Origin: Enoplosus armatus | Taxonomy: Eukaryota; Chordata; Actinopteri; Centrarchiformes; Enoplosidae | NCBI RefSeq assembly: GCF_043641665.1 | Contig: NC_092191.1 | Span: 19,437,501 to 19,501,500 of the forward strand | Direction: 5' to 3' | Length of the DNA: 64,000 bases | The notes under the pieces: generated by a model | The model's database searches: none | What the model saw: only the letters and a program-made list of their open reading frames with translations | Told to the model about the DNA's origin: nothing | Made by a program: the position numbers and the translations under genes | Shown here: piece by piece, positions 26,641 through 40,378 of the stretch | Layout of the letters: every line of letters begins with the position of its first letter | How positions within the stretch are numbered: the stretch's first letter is position 1

Positions 26641-27089
26641 GAAAAAAATTAACTCAAGATAACAGAAGTCTTGAAAACCTTGAAATTAGATATTTCGTCC
26701 CAAGATAAAGTTGAAAATATATCGTCATGCAAACCAAAAGACTAGAACTTGAAATAAGATGTTCAAAGCATACTGGAGATACTGTAACCGGTATGTCACT
26801 TGTATCTTGCTAAAGATAACCCCAAATAAGATTGCTAATTAACACAAGGCAAGTGGCATTTACCTGAATAAGTCAAACAGCCTTGAATAGTGAGCACTAG
26901 ATAATCCAATCCATAGTCAAAACAAGTTCAACTAGATTTGAAGTCTAAATATAAGATGATCTAATTTACAGAGAAATAAAGTGAATTTATTCACTCTAAC
27001 CTTCTCAGTTATTGTAAAAAATAATCTGTGCAAGCAAACGCTCATGCAAACACTCAACATAATTCGACTTGGTCTGGGATCCTATATAC

Positions 27090-27868
27090 CAGTGGTTCCC
27101 AACCTATGGGTCAGGACCCCTAATGGGTTTCAAGAATAATCTAAGCAATCACAATATGGTTAAAAAGTAAAGAAAGAGGAGGAAGAAACATAATTTCTCC
27201 AGAGAAAATGATGTATTACATTTTTTGGTGACTTTTCTCAAATCAGCATTTTACTTGTGAAATAGTGGGAATACTGGTTTCACCTTCTGAGATAGGAACA
27301 ATCTTTGGTCACACTGCTCACAGCTCATTTGCGACCTCTGATGAGTGGTCACGAGTAGGTTGTGCTGGGTTACAGAGTTGCGAGGTGGGAGGAGCTGTTG
27401 CCGAATGCTCTGGTTCCCGAAAAATGAAACTCCCATTCATTTTCTCCATAGACAACGTGCATGGAACTCTCTCAGTTGAATCACCAGTACAAAAGATGGA
27501 CAACTGTGTCGGAAAGTATCTGGTCCTATCCTGTGTACATGAAGAGGTAATGAAGTTAAAATTCTGTTCAATGCTGACTGCGGGTGGAAGCTAAAGGTTA
27601 CTGTTGAGAAAACTGTGCCTCTGACTGGCTTTCTTCTCTATAGTAACAGCGGCCAAGGCTTCATGGGTATTGTAGTATTTAGAGCCGCCCACCATTCCAA
27701 ACTGACGGAATAAACGTGATGTTGAAATAATTAAAACTGGAGGCCATAACATAAACCTACAGTATTGTTACATCATCCAGGAGGGTCCCATGTTTCTATG
27801 TTAACTAACACTGAGGTCATCATTAAACTCTATAAAGGGTCACGAGCCAAAAAGGTGGAGAACCACTG
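27090..27868. mobile_element. non-autonomous hAT-type element (779 bp) with perfect 8-bp target duplication
   Basis: The left end is CAGTGGTTCCCAACCT and the right end, read in reverse, is CAGTGGTTCTCCACCT, two mismatches in 16. Identical 8-bp copies of CTATATAC flank it at 27082-27089 and 27869-27876. Eight-base duplications and CAGTGGTTC termini are hallmarks of hAT/Charlie-like transposons. The inside has no transposase. An open frame at 27265-27594 is unrecognised. The perfect duplication suggests a fairly recent insertion. Confidence 0.88.
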
Positions 27869-27876
27869 CTATATAC

Positions 27877-30845
27877 TACCAAACGCATCAAGGTGTAAGC
27901 AAACTCCACAAACATGATATTTGTGGTGCTTTCTAGCTAAGACCTAACAAGACATGCGTCCTCTTTTTTAGTGCCACTCCACACTCAGAACTCGTTTCTC
28001 CATATGTCTGAGTGCTGACACAGCATATAGACTTTGTGTATGTTCTTGAGGCTCCACTCACTCCTCTCCCTCAGCCTATTTTATCCCTCAATCCTCCCCA
28101 GCAGCTCTTGTCTATTCAAATCAAGGGCTGGCGGAAGAGTGCCAGAAGGCATTTCACTCTGGAATATGAAATCTACTCTCCTTTGGGTGTACAGTAGAGC
28201 CCTGAGTCCCCGCTCTGATTCCTCCACAGCCAAACAACAACAACAGTCGGAGTGCACAGCCATGGCAGAAAGCATCGCATTTCTCTGCCGGCTTATAGCA
28301 GCCCGGGCCCACAGGAGCCAAGTGTCACACAATTGCTATTTCCAGCCATGGCAGAAAGGGGCAAGAGGGACCAGACAAAAGCAAGAAGGTCTCTCTGAGC
28401 TCCCTTGAAGTCTGCCAGTCTTTCTGCCTTGCTTTCTCTGTCAGCTGGGATCCCAGCTAGTGTTGGATGCTTAGCGCCTCTTTCGTTCATTCATCTTCTT
28501 TTTCTGTACTTTTTTATTTATTTTTTTAATGGTTGCTTGGCTGCGGCACTTCAGGGGGGAAGGTGACATTTTGACTCCGCTAATTTTTCAATGTCGTCCC
28601 TCATCACTGTCTGGATTTCATTGTTTCAAGCTCTCCGTGAGCCCACTCAAAGGATGGATGGGCTTCTTATTTTTAGAACATTAATTCATGTTATACAAAT
28701 TAAGTATGCCTCACAAGTGACTCGGGCACCTTCCTATTGCTAATTCATTTCAAAGCAGCCCCTGTGTGTTGCTCCATTTGCAGGCGAGTACAGAGATGTG
28801 AAGATAAAGCATGTTCAAAGAGACAGCACAGACTTCAGAGGAAACGATAACATCGGCTCAGTCCCCCTGAAGTCCTCTGTAAAATGAGCAACCTACCCCT
28901 TGGGGTGGTTGCTAATCCACCAGCCTTGTGGCAGCTAAAACAGGTAAATAAGCCAAGCGGAAGGACAGGAAAGAAAGAAAAGAGGAAATAAACAACCTCT
29001 CAGCGTCACCTCTTGAAAAATGATCTCCAAAATTATGTTTTTATTTTGAACACTGGCATCTGTTTCACACATATTAAAAATAGGATTCTTGTTTATTTAG
29101 CACATCAGCACTTGCACTTGTGTGTTTACAGCACGCTGAGGTGGGAAGTGACTTTTACACTTATGCATCAAATACCTGGAATTGTTCCAACGCTTAATTA
29201 GAATGCAAAAAGAGAAAATGTGATCCAAGAAATACCCAGAATGTTGTATGAAGGGAGAGGAGCTAAATTTAACCGGTCACTAAAATGGCATGCAGGTTTA
29301 GTGTCATAAAAACTTATGATTATTTGAATTTAGTTCACTGCAATTGCCACTTAATGAAACCTGCATGAGGCACGATACTTAGCCCCGTCTTATCAGACTA
29401 CACCACACAGTGGAGCTGCAGCAGAGAAGAGTCTGCCATCGCTCCTCTGCAGGTGGCGCACATTTATGGTACTGGCCAAAATTCAATTCTGGTGTCAGGT
29501 GGGACGACTGGTGTAAAAACTTCACAGCGGACTAAACAGCACAGAAAGAAAGCTGGTCTAGCCGATGTTAGACCTTTTGCCTCTCAGTCCCTCTGGTATC
29601 ATTTGGTATCATAAAGTGTCACAGACCAGCCAAGTTGTGCGGTGTGCAGTTTACTGATGTTACACTGCAGGATTTGGGGGGGAGGGGGGGGGGTGCTATT
29701 GAAGTTCAAACAGTTTTCCTATTTTTATCTGTTGATGCCACTTGGAGCTACGAACGTGTAAAGTTGCAGATTCTAGCTTTAAAATGTGTTATAGGCACTG
29801 CAAATGGTGCAGTTTGTAGTGTTGTGCATTAGTTTAAAGCAACACCTTGTAAGAATAAATAGCTCATTTCACTTTCCTGCAAATGAAGAGTTGAATTAAC
29901 CAGGAATGAAAGGCTGTTAATAGTCAGTATAGTATACTTGGATTTTGATGCTACTGCCTTACTCAGTAGCTCAAGTTCAAATTGAAGCTGATTTGCCTCA
30001 GCAGAGGTTGAAATATACTAAGTGGCAGATTCACTCTTGTTTATGAAAATAAAACCTTAAGGACTCAATTACAGACAAAATGTCTTGGCATGTTCAGATA
30101 AATCACCACCTTAAACTAATACTGTGAAATGTTTATTTTTGTATTTTTATTGCCCATATGATATGATACAGTGATTCAGTCTACACCCAGTCAGTGAAAG
30201 CCTTCACATTTACTGTTCTAGCCACCCAGTGTTTGGTAGATTACCGTTCCAAATTATGCTCCTGGTGCAGGTTCTCGCTTGGACTTTATGACAATGGCTT
30301 AAAATAATTTACTCCAAATCCACCCAAGAGGGTGTTTTCATCTCAGTCAGAATACATTATGCAGTTTGACCTCCCCTGACAGAAACCGAGGGGTCGGCAT
30401 TATCATGCATATAAACATGTTGTTCATTTATGCTTCTCTGCAGATAGCTCATTGATTCAGAAATTGCATTTTGCACACACACATCCACGCACAATTTTAA
30501 TGAGTTTCCCACATCAGCCAATAAGAGAAGTGTATATGTGTGTGAGTGTTGGCCGGGAATGAAGGGTGTAGTTGGTCAACTTGAACAGAGCCTTGTTAAA
30601 AAGTCAATTAAAGAGAAACAAAGACGGAAAGGGGAGAAAGAGCTGTTCCTCCTCGCAGCTGTTTTCGCTTGCAAGGCGGCGGGCAGCCTTAGCGAATGAG
30701 TGCAAGGATTATTTGTAGGCAAAGCCTGGTTCTCTGAAGGGAAAGAAGTCTGAGTCCAAGATTATGACTTTCTTTTCTGTGGAATTCAACATCAAAACCG
30801 ACTGCTGCAATTTACAATTTCTCACTTGCTCTCTAATCCTCTCCA
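27877..30845. other. gene-free region with an enhancer-like block
   Basis: No exon is recognised. A 16-bp direct repeat (CAGCCATGGCAGAAAG) occurs at 28257-28272 and 28343-28358. The block at about 28560-29000 is repeat-poor and rich in homeodomain-type words (ATTAATTCATG, GCTAATTCATTTC). A G-rich tract lies at about 29676-29693. Confidence 0.45.
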
Positions 30846-31120
30846 GTCCTCATCAGAATCAGGTTTATTGCCAAGTGGGTTTACACATACAAGGAATTTG
30901 CCTTGGTAACAGTAGAAATTATAAAGAAAGATAAAGCAAGTCAAGACACATAAATAGGAACGAGAAAACTGACAATAACATATGAAACAATATTATAAAA
31001 CATAAGATAAAAAATATGCACAATATGACTGTTATTTAAATGATATATATAATATTTACCAGGGAGTGTACAATAGTTCACAGTATGAAGACTAAGAGTT
31101 TGTAATGTAACACATTGAGT
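30846..31120 (+). repeat. interspersed fish repeat ('cagaatcaggtttattgccaagt' type)
   Basis: It begins 'cagaatcaggtttattgcc', then 'tttacacatacaaggaattt' and 'gccttggtaacag', and ends in AT-rich sequence with 'cacaatatgactgttattta'. This is a well-known element tail in teleosts. The open frame on the minus strand at 30941-31183 lies in this AT-rich part and is not a gene. Confidence 0.65.
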
Positions 31121-32149
31121 CAGGTGTGAGGACTTTACGTTAGTATAATGTGTGATGGTGGTGGGGGCGTCAAGCAGTGGCATCTACAGACTCTTTCAGG
31201 GGCACAGCCTGTAGTAAAAAGGGCAACTTGGACAGAGCAAACAAACAGGCTATAAATCTGCCAAATGTCTTCCTCAGTCAGTAGGGAAAAAAGCGTTGCT
31301 GTTTTCTGCTCCATGTGTAATCTTGCCAAAACAAAACATTCTAACTATGCAGCAATAATTCTCAACATTTTGCAGATAAGTTGGATCGGAATAGCCATTT
31401 TTTTTTTCTCTCCCCCACCAAAAAATAAAAATCAATATTTGAACTGTGCAGAAAATCCATGTCTCTTGTGACCCAAACAAAAGTGAATTCATCCCAACTC
31501 TGCTGCTGTTTCCTTCTGCCAGCTGTCCACTGCCTGTTCTTTCATGCTCAGTCCTGTCAGACTTCAGCTCTGACATGTCGACAGAGCAGAGACAGAGAAG
31601 CAGCTAACGGTCAGGCTCAGCTGTAATTGCTGGCCTGTGGATGTGTGCAGGGAGGCTGCTCCTCTTTATGGGCATAGAGGGCACTGGCAAGACACTTTTG
31701 TTTATCACACCACTGCTCAGTGCCCTGTCCTCAGTGAGAGGCTCTTGAGTTATTCTGCTTTGATGTTTTGATTAGATGGGACAGTCTGTGGCTTCTGATC
31801 TCATGCTGACCCAATTTTAATCTAGCGGACCACAAACAATTGCTGATGAGGATACAGTCAAACCTTTAAAGTTTATTTCCTGATGTGAACTTTTTACGGC
31901 AAGGATGAAGCTAATCTCAGGACACCCTCAAAATAGAAGAGAAGATTTTAAACTGGGATCTTTTAATATGCCTGTACATCCCTGTACCTGCCAAGGTTGT
32001 TTAGACAGAGCCTGAACATTACAGGATAACCTTTTGGCTTCTTTAGCCTCCAAACTGGCACATGCACATGGCTGTTTGTAGCATTGTTGTGTAGCATTTG
32101 TGTAAGCAGTTCAGTGGTTTTAAAGCTTACATTATCTCAAGACTAAGCG

Positions 32150-32305
32150 TCTACAGCTATGCTAGCGGCTCTGTGAAGCTGTACAGCACAGCAATACTTT
32201 GCTTTGAGCTAAATGCTATTGTCAGCATGTGAGCATGCTCATGTCTGTACAGAATTCCATGCCAATCCATTTGTTGACATTTCAGCGTGGACCAAAGTGG
32301 TGAAT
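32150..32305 (+). repeat. interspersed fish repeat, partial copy
   Basis: The phrases 'ctacagctatgctagcggct', 'ctgtgaagctgta', 'agaattccatgccaatcc' and 'tggaccaaagtggtgaatt' match the repeat at 23774-24210 in the same orientation with a shorter middle. Confidence 0.6.
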
Positions 32306-35300
32306 TATTCTTTTCTTTACAATATGTGTTGGTGCTGATAGTTCTGGTGAACAACAACAATACGATAAAGACTTGCTGTATTGTAATTCAGATCCATTTC
32401 AAAGAGTAACTGAACACCAGGCTGAATAGCACTGTGTTACTGCCCTCATCGGTTGAAAGTCTCAATCCTGGTGCACTTGTAACCACACCCAGCAGTGATG
32501 TCACAGTGTACTGACACACCCTGGAGCACACTTCTACATCACTGCAGCGAGTTGAAAAGTTCAGCCAGCGGAGGTCAAGGTTAAGTTGCTCGTTAAATTT
32601 TCTTGTGTTTACACGCAATATAGCCATCTGGCACCTGTCTCACAATTCTGGTCCATTAAATTATCTGAACAACTTTGCTACCTGCGAAGGCTTTTAGTTA
32701 ACAGCCATAACTGCACCCTCTCCCACTCGGGGGTTTGCTACTACTTGGCAAGTTGTGAAAAAAAAATATGTGTGTGATACTGTAAATGGGCTTTAGTCTG
32801 ATTATTTACCTTACAATATGCTCAAACAGCATTTCCACATGAGCATGTTTTTGATAATTCAATGGCAAAAAGGTTATTTTTAGAGAGAATTTGTCATTTT
32901 GCTTCCAACAGAGCACCTTAGCCGACTGTATTTCAGACCTTTTTCAATTAGAGGAGGGACATTCGATAATTTGAATATTAAAAAGGCTTTTTGGTGTGGG
33001 GAGGCTGTACTATTCAATCTATTAATGAATAAGAGATCATTAATTCCCTATAATTACAAACTCAAATCTTGGCCCACAATTTGAAATAATTGAATAGATT
33101 AAGAATGAACCCTAAACCTTGGTGGGAAATGACTTGAAAAGAAAGTTAATGAAGAGGGGTGGAAAAGAACGCAAGAAATAGATTTAGTATCAGTGCCGAA
33201 GATGAGAATATGCACATTTTAATTGAAATACTGATAATGACATGGAAAACTACTTCAATGGGAAGAGTATGGTGCTGCCTCTTGTCTAGTGTAAGCTGTT
33301 TACTCTCCACTGGGACCTCTGGAGATGTTTGAACTCATCCTCCTGTGAAGTGGTTGGAATAAATGGCTAGATGAAATGGCATAAGAAGCTGCACTTTTGC
33401 TGCCTGGTTATTATAATCAAATCCTCTCCTGTGCTGTTACACTATTTATAAATCATCATAGAAATTCATTCACAATGACTTCACAGTGAAGAGCATCCCA
33501 GAGGGTCAGTGTTATGCAACACATTGCACATTCTTCCTGAGTTTTACTGAAATATGAGTCCATGAGGCACTTAAAAAAAAGGTATCTTCTTTTATGGCAA
33601 ATGGCAAGTTGCAGGAAATATAAATTTGCCTTTATATTTGTATATCCTAAATGCACATTTGTTTCTTCCATTTAGGATCCTGGTTTTTATCCTTTGACAG
33701 CCAATGTGCATTTAAAGTTGTTATCCTTAAGCTTTCAGCGCTGATTAACTTGACAACACCTGTGGTTACCATGGTAACAACAAGTGGGGTTTAATGCCAT
33801 AGCAAACACTGTTTGAGACGATACTTTGTCAGAAATACAACAGAATACCTGCGATTGCAATCTGGCTTCATGCTGCACATGGCGACGTTTTTCACACAAC
33901 AGCAGGACACAGTAACGTTGGTTTGCTTGCTGAGGAGTTGGAGGTGTGTCACCTGCAGCTGTTTATCGAACCGCTCACTGTGGCCGCTCCTTCTTGTTCC
34001 ATTACTCCCTTGCAAAAGTTAAGACGTAAATCGACGCATTTTTGATGAACGATTGCCATTAGTGCTTAATATAATGCATTTCCTGTGGCTGCTTCACAAT
34101 AAACGCCACCTCAGGTTTGACCAGTTGGATGATTTTAATGTGAAGCAACCTCAGTAGGAAATTTAATTCAGTTTCATCCATTCCTTTCTTTTATCCCTGA
34201 GGTCTCGAACACATTTTGAGGTTGGTGATATCTGGGAAAGATTATCAGTGAGTTTGAGATCATGCTCAGCCAGAAATTAGGATGTGTATGAGAGTGGCTG
34301 ATAGATAATTATCTTTAAATACATTGAGGTAAAACTGAGTCAATCCTGTTTAGAACTAAGAGGTTTTCAAGGACAAACAGGTGGAAAATGATGTGTAACG
34401 CAACTGAAATTGTATCTCAGACATCTGTTACATACGTTGGAATTATATATTACTGGTGGACCAGTGACTTGTGAACCACATGCAACCATCAACATCATAT
34501 AATCGTTCTTCATCGTCCCTCCTGCAATCAAACAAAAAGGTCAGTAACATCATACTGAGAAAATAAAATGACATTTGTGCATCTGATTACCTAATTAGTG
34601 ACCAGATATCCTGGCCAACATGAATTATAAATAAGTCTAATCCTTGCAAGCACCTGGCAGGCTCAAGATAGCATATATAATACCAGGTAGAGCGCCTTCA
34701 GCAGTGAGAGGTTTGACTATTTGCTTTCTCTTAAGTACATCTACGCTAATGTTAGACTGGCCTGATAAATAAACCCCATGTACACCACTTGCATTTCATA
34801 TTATCTTAAGCACACAACAATGGAAATTGATGCAAATAACCAAGAAGACGGATGTTTTGGCTGCCGAGCCCCGAGATATCCATTTGGTTTGAACGATATC
34901 TTAGCTCAACCAAAGTGTGTTTGTAAGCTGGAGCTAGGTTGCTGCAAGGATATTTGCTGTTTGCTGCCAAGATGTACTAAAAGCTGGGACATAATAGGTG
35001 ATTTCCAGGCAATATCATTTGTTTACACCAAGGGTCACGTGCTGTTTCAAGGTGCTTCATTGGGATTAACCCAGAGAAGAGAGAAAAAAGACCAGAGAGG
35101 GTAAACTAGTGTCTCTCATTCAGTGAGCCTGGCACCTGGATACCGACCCTCTAGAGGACATTTGAAAGCATTACAAATCATGTTAACCTGCAATCTGTTT
35201 AATAGTGCTTTCGTATAAAGTTTTTGTACAGTGGTTTGCAAAGCAGTTGAGATTGAGATTAAAGACACAGTTGTTTTTATTAATATGAATATGAAGAAAA

Positions 35301-35339
35301 CTTTAGTTGACTGTTATACATACATAATAACTGTACATA
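32306..35339. other. gene-free AT-rich region
   Basis: No exon is supported. The 108-codon frame at 34778-35104 is cysteine-rich in its middle but has no domain I recognise, no upstream promoter, and no splice or polyA context, so it was not called as a gene. Confidence 0.45.
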
Positions 35340-35560
35340 GAAACTGTTCATGTAGATTACAACACTGTAGAAATACAGTATATTACTGGCGTGACTAGCG
35401 ACAGTATTACAGTGTAAACCTCAAATCCTACTGTAGAATACTGTAATACATTTTAATTTGTTGATGTAAATTACAGTGTGAGACTGTAGAAATGACAGCA
35501 TAATGCTGCGACCACAGCCGCCAGTGACAGGAAATCTGTTACACCAGGCGTCCGCGTAAA
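35340..35560. repeat. diverged ACTGTA/TACAGT-rich repeat
   Basis: The words CTGTAGAAATACAGTATATTACTGG, GACAGTATTACAGTG and TACTGTAGAATACTGTAATA recur, as in a common fish element made of ACTGTAATT units. An AATAAATATTTTCC word at about 35708-35721 could be a polyA signal but has no supported gene upstream. Confidence 0.45.
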
Positions 35561-35721
35561 TGCCTGTAAATAATGTAGTCATAATGTATACTGGTGTCGT
35601 ACTGTGGAACAGTAAAGTCGTTAAATATGAAGTGTATTCATGTGGTTATTATTTATTTTAAATATTTTATTGTTCAATCTCTTGTAACACCTTGGAACCA
35701 TGTTGGAAATAAATATTTTCC

Positions 35722-36147
35722 GACTTCAACATGTTATCTCTTTGTGTGTGTGTGTTTCTTGGGTTCATAAATCCAATCAAATCAGTCCTGTTGTTACCTT
35801 TTGAAGCTCAAATGCATTTCATTTTCATCTGCTATCCCCGAGGTCAAGAACACAGTTTTTGGTAAAGACAGGAATATTAAATAGCATCGCCCGGAGGAGA
35901 TTTTCCCTCATTATACTGCTGATCTAGGAACAGTGAGCAGCTCCACACCCTCCCACCCTGAACACCTGTCCTCATCATCTTGATATTTCACACAGACTGG
36001 ACAGCTATTAGTTGAAAAGTGGGTCCTGAAGTTTAGGTTCCACCTCTCCAGACCACAATCTAACACCTCCTCTGTGTCGCAGTGATGGACTGATAAATAT
36101 ATCACATCTCTCCTCTCCCAGAACCACCTTTGATGTGTGGGTGGGTG

Positions 36148-36198
<51 letters not shown>

Positions 36199-39100
36199 GT
36201 GTGTGTGAGGCATCTTGATTGGGGGTGTATGTATGACAGCCCCGGCAACACCTGGCCTCCCCAGCAGGAGGCCGTGTATCTAATAATGAGAGAAAGTGTC
36301 AGGGACACACAAGGTGCATCCAGCACAGAGACGACCACGGACTCCTTCCTCAAGCCGCTACCTAACCACACACACACACGTCTTGTCTCCCTTTTCCTAA
36401 ACCACATGGGGGGAAGGGAGATAATCATATTTTCTGTCAAACTGAATTGGTGATGGCAGTTCCAAAAAAAAAAAGAAAAAGGAGAAAAAAAAAAACTACA
36501 GCGATGCAAATGTGCCTGTTTGTTTCTTTTTCTGCAAGCATCAGCTGTCACCGCTGCTCAGGCACTGGAGCAGTAACTCCGTCCTCCCTGGAAGGTACCC
36601 ATGAATCAAACCCTGGTCAATTGATTGACAGCTCATTACCCTCCCCTTAACACAGACAACAACCTTGGAAAATAGAGGCAAAGCCGGAGGAATCAGGTTG
36701 AGTTTTTGCATTCAAGCTGGGCTGAGACCGGGAGGGACATGAGGTGGAAAATATCTGCATGCTTTCACAAAGTCGGCTAATTGTGCCGACTTTTATGTTC
36801 TGTAACTTTAATTCTCTTAAGATAAGAGATAAGATTAATGGGCAGCCTCCCTTGACAGATTCTATATTTTCGTTAATAAGACCATAAAAGGAATCCCTGC
36901 CAAGTTTTTAGCTTCCAACAGCCACTCAGTTATTCAAGGGCAAATCTTGGAGGGATGAATCTTGATAATTTATCCCTCACTCTGGCTTGAGTAATTGCTT
37001 TGACTGTTCCTATGACTCCAGAAAAATGTATCTGAATTAGCAGTTCTTTTTCCTCCACAATACGTTTCAGTGCTCTTCTACTAAAAGCTGCAGTGAAACA
37101 CGGAGTCAAGGCCGAGGCTGTTTGCTCTGCGCAGGGTCAGCATGACCCGTGCTTTGGTTAACCTTCATCAGATATTAGGTGTTGTTGTGCCACCACAAGA
37201 TTCTCAAGGATGAGGCAGACAGTTTCGGGCCGACAGCGTGCATGGTATGTATTTTGGGAGCACGCATTTGTTTGATGAAAACTTGAGCGAAAGTGTTTTT
37301 TTTTCCTGACAAGCTGTGACAATGTTGCCTGAGAAAAAATGCCACATGCATTCAGGGGTGCAAGCTCAGATCAACATGAGCCCTCGAATACCAACCGTGC
37401 ACACGCAAATGCACACCCTTCATCCTCTCTGTACAACAGTATCAGAGGAGTCTGGGAACTCCCTGTTCCCTGGAGAAGGCCCAGCAGTTGCCCCGCCGCC
37501 CACCTTATCTCCTGGGTTCCCACCACCGGCGGAAAGGAAGATCTTTCATACGACTCTTATCACTAGACTAGAAGGGAGAGGAGGAGGATGAGGGGGAAGG
37601 TAGGAGGTGAGAGCCCCCGTCGCGCAAGGCCACAGCCCCTCTTTCCCATGCCCACGTCTGATCATCAGTCGCACCAGGGCGCAGAATACAGAGAGAGAGA
37701 TCTCACCTCACTTTAGGGGTGAGACATTCACAGAGAGGAAGAGAGAGATGGAAACAGGAGAAATGTCTAGAGGCAAACTAGAGGCAGCCTGACGATCCTC
37801 ACATCCCCCCTCTGCAACCCCAGCACAGCACGGGCACCACATGGGGTTAGACATAGCGAGGCGGAGCCAGAGCTCCACATTTCCATCTCCAGCAGTAGCT
37901 CTGCTTCTATTTGTGTCTGGGTAAAGTGAGCACATTCAGAAGGAACACTATTTGTCTATGAGTGTATGTGCACGCAGCATGTGTCAGCATGTAAGAGGAT
38001 GGTGTTTGACCAGAGGGGGGACGGGAGGGTCCTTGATTCCTCATGAGAGTTAAGTAACTTTGTCATGTCAAAATGTGTAAAAAAAAAATGGTTACCACGA
38101 CCATGTGCTGTGTATACCGATAACCTGATAAACCAGCGTCAAACCAGCCGAGGGTGGTGAATATTCCACAGCAAATAACAATTCAAAGAGTCTTTCATGT
38201 AAACTCTAAACTAACAGAAGTGTACAGCTGTAAACTAAAAGAGGATCAGTCTGGTGCTTGGATTACATTCGAAGAATAGAAAATAAGAAATAAGAAGAAA
38301 TAAGAAGAAAAAAAAAAGACTGGATTACCAGTGGGGCAAAGTGGGCAACTGCCCAGGGGTCTCAGACTCTTGGGGGGCCCCGAAGGCCCCTCGTTGTTTT
38401 CATTGACAATTACTTTGTGCTAGTTGAATTAATTAAAACCTCCGCGCAGCAGCTGAGTCAAAGGCTCAGGACGCAGCCCAGAGAGGCAGGGTTGAATGAT
38501 GTGCCAACACTAAATATTTCATAAAACAGCGTTTGATCTTTAATTGCCGTATTAGCGCACCATTAGCCATGATCAAATCAAACAGAGCCATTCACCAGCA
38601 GCACGCCGCACTAAAGCGGCGGTGATTGCGCGGTGAGTCTGCGAGTGTCAGTCAACTCAGACAATAGACAAACCTTCACTCTCTGTCAGCTCCCTGCCAA
38701 GAGCCGTGATGTCTGCTTTACTCGCTGCGAGGCTCATTACAGTTCCTCCTATAACACAAGAAGCTGGGAAGCTGCACACGTGCCGAAAGAGGGATCGTCA
38801 TCATCCACTTGCCCAGCAAAACAAAAGTTACAGCGTGGAACAACAGAACCATGACTCTCTGTCGCTGTTAACACAAGTCAATCTTCTGACCGCGTTAAGG
38901 AAGCGAGTTCTCCAATTCACGCCTTTGTGCTGCCGTTAATAGCTCAAGTCATTTATATTTCATATCACATTTTAGGGTTTTAGCTAATGTCTTCATCCAC
39001 AGTGACTTACAGTGAGGGAGCAGGAAGGATTTCAGTGTCTTATACCTCTTTCACACGAGCAACCTGGGAGTATTATGTGTTATGGCCTCGGGGGTTCACC

Positions 39101-39778
39101 TCTGAGGCCTCATACACACAAACGTCTCACTGGAGCGCGATTCTTATGATTCAGGTGTATGATGGAGGTCAGTATGATGACATAGACAGACAGAAATATT
39201 GTGAAATTGACGTCTATTGCAATTTTAACTCCGATCTCTCGTCTCAAAAACAACCAGAAGATTACATAACCGACTCTGTTTGCAGTGTGGCAAATGTCTC
39301 TTGGCCACTAAATGGGCTGTGTAAAGTAAACACTTCATGAAAACAAAAAGGCTTTCGCTCCTCAGTGTAAATGGAGGGCTGCATGCGATAAATAACATCT
39401 GCGAACATGAACTCGATCCATTGTGGGTGTTGTCAGTTAAAAGCTTTTGTCAGCTACAAAAGAGGGTCGAGTCAGGTCGCTTTGGGAGAGGACGAGCATG
39501 AGACAAAGAGAGCTCCAAAAGAGTCCGAATCATCGGGCGCTTCGGTTAAAGAAACTGCAGAAATGTTCCATATGACATGAAATCTTGGAAATGCTGACAA
39601 CAGACGACACAACCTGCGCTGACAAAGAGACAAAGAGCAATAGCACAACATTTGACTAAAAGAGAGGTGCGACAGACAGATCTATTTAACCTAATTCGCT
39701 TTACTTTCGTAGCAGTTTTTGGAATTCGGATCATAGCAGGAATTAACTAGGCTATTATGAAAGCAAGATAAGTAATAA
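35722..39778. other. gene-free region with a long (TG)n microsatellite
   Basis: A (TG)n tract at about 36153-36207 produces poly-CV and poly-TH frames on both strands, and these are artefacts. The segments at 36650-37100 and 37380-37560 look like unique, possibly conserved, non-coding DNA. A phrase near 38330-38400 ('ggcaaagtgggcaactgccc') resembles a transposon end. No exon is recognised. Confidence 0.45.
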
Positions 39779-40020
39779 GTTAAAGTAATAGTTGGACATT
39801 TTGAGACATTGACATTCCCGCCAAGAGTTACATGGGAAGATTACTTCCACTCTCCTATCTGCAGGCTAATTATAAAGCTAGCAAGCACTTAGCTTAGCTT
39901 CAGCATAAACGCTGCAGGTGGGGACAGCTAGCCTGGCCCTGTCCAAAAGTAAAACAAAAACCTAGGTTTAGCTGGAATGGAACCTGCAAAGTCTTTTTGG
40001 TCACCTACTAATTAATATCA
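39779..40020 (+). repeat. interspersed fish repeat ('aatagttggacattttgag' type)
   Basis: The order 'taatagttggacattttgag', 'gagttacatgggaagatta', 'ccactctcctatctgcagg', 'agcacttagcttagctt', 'cagcataaacgctgc' and 'acagctagcctggccctgtcc' follows a very common percomorph repeat. It is non-coding. Confidence 0.7.
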
Positions 40021-40331
40021 AATTAAACTATTTAATGAAAAGATTGTATCATTTACACAAAAAGCTCTGAATTGGTGTGATGGATTGCTTTGTTTGCAGC
40101 CAAAAAATGTTCTGTCAAAACTTCTAATAAGACCTTGTAACCCTTTTGCTCGTTTCCAGTGGTTAAAAAGCTCCGAACACATCCCACCTAGTGAGCGGGT
40201 TAAAGACATTACGCTGTTCATGCAGAATAATGAAGCACGCTCCCTATTCTCCTGGAGAGGGTTTTGTTAAGTGTGGAGGGACAAGCATGCTCAAGTGGGC
40301 CCGGGCCCCTCATCAGCATTGCTGAGCGGCG

Positions 40332-40378
<47 letters not shown>

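Noticed and set aside
34778..35104. 108-codon open frame with a cysteine-rich middle
   Set aside because: No recognisable domain, no splice, promoter or polyA context, and length within chance expectation for this much sequence.
35700..35725. AATAAATATTTTCC as the end of an unknown transcript
   Set aside because: It lies in AT-rich repeat-derived sequence with no supported exon upstream, so a chance polyA word is the simpler reading.
36102..36551. 149-codon minus-strand frame through a (TG)n tract
   Set aside because: Same microsatellite artefact, with no domain on either side.
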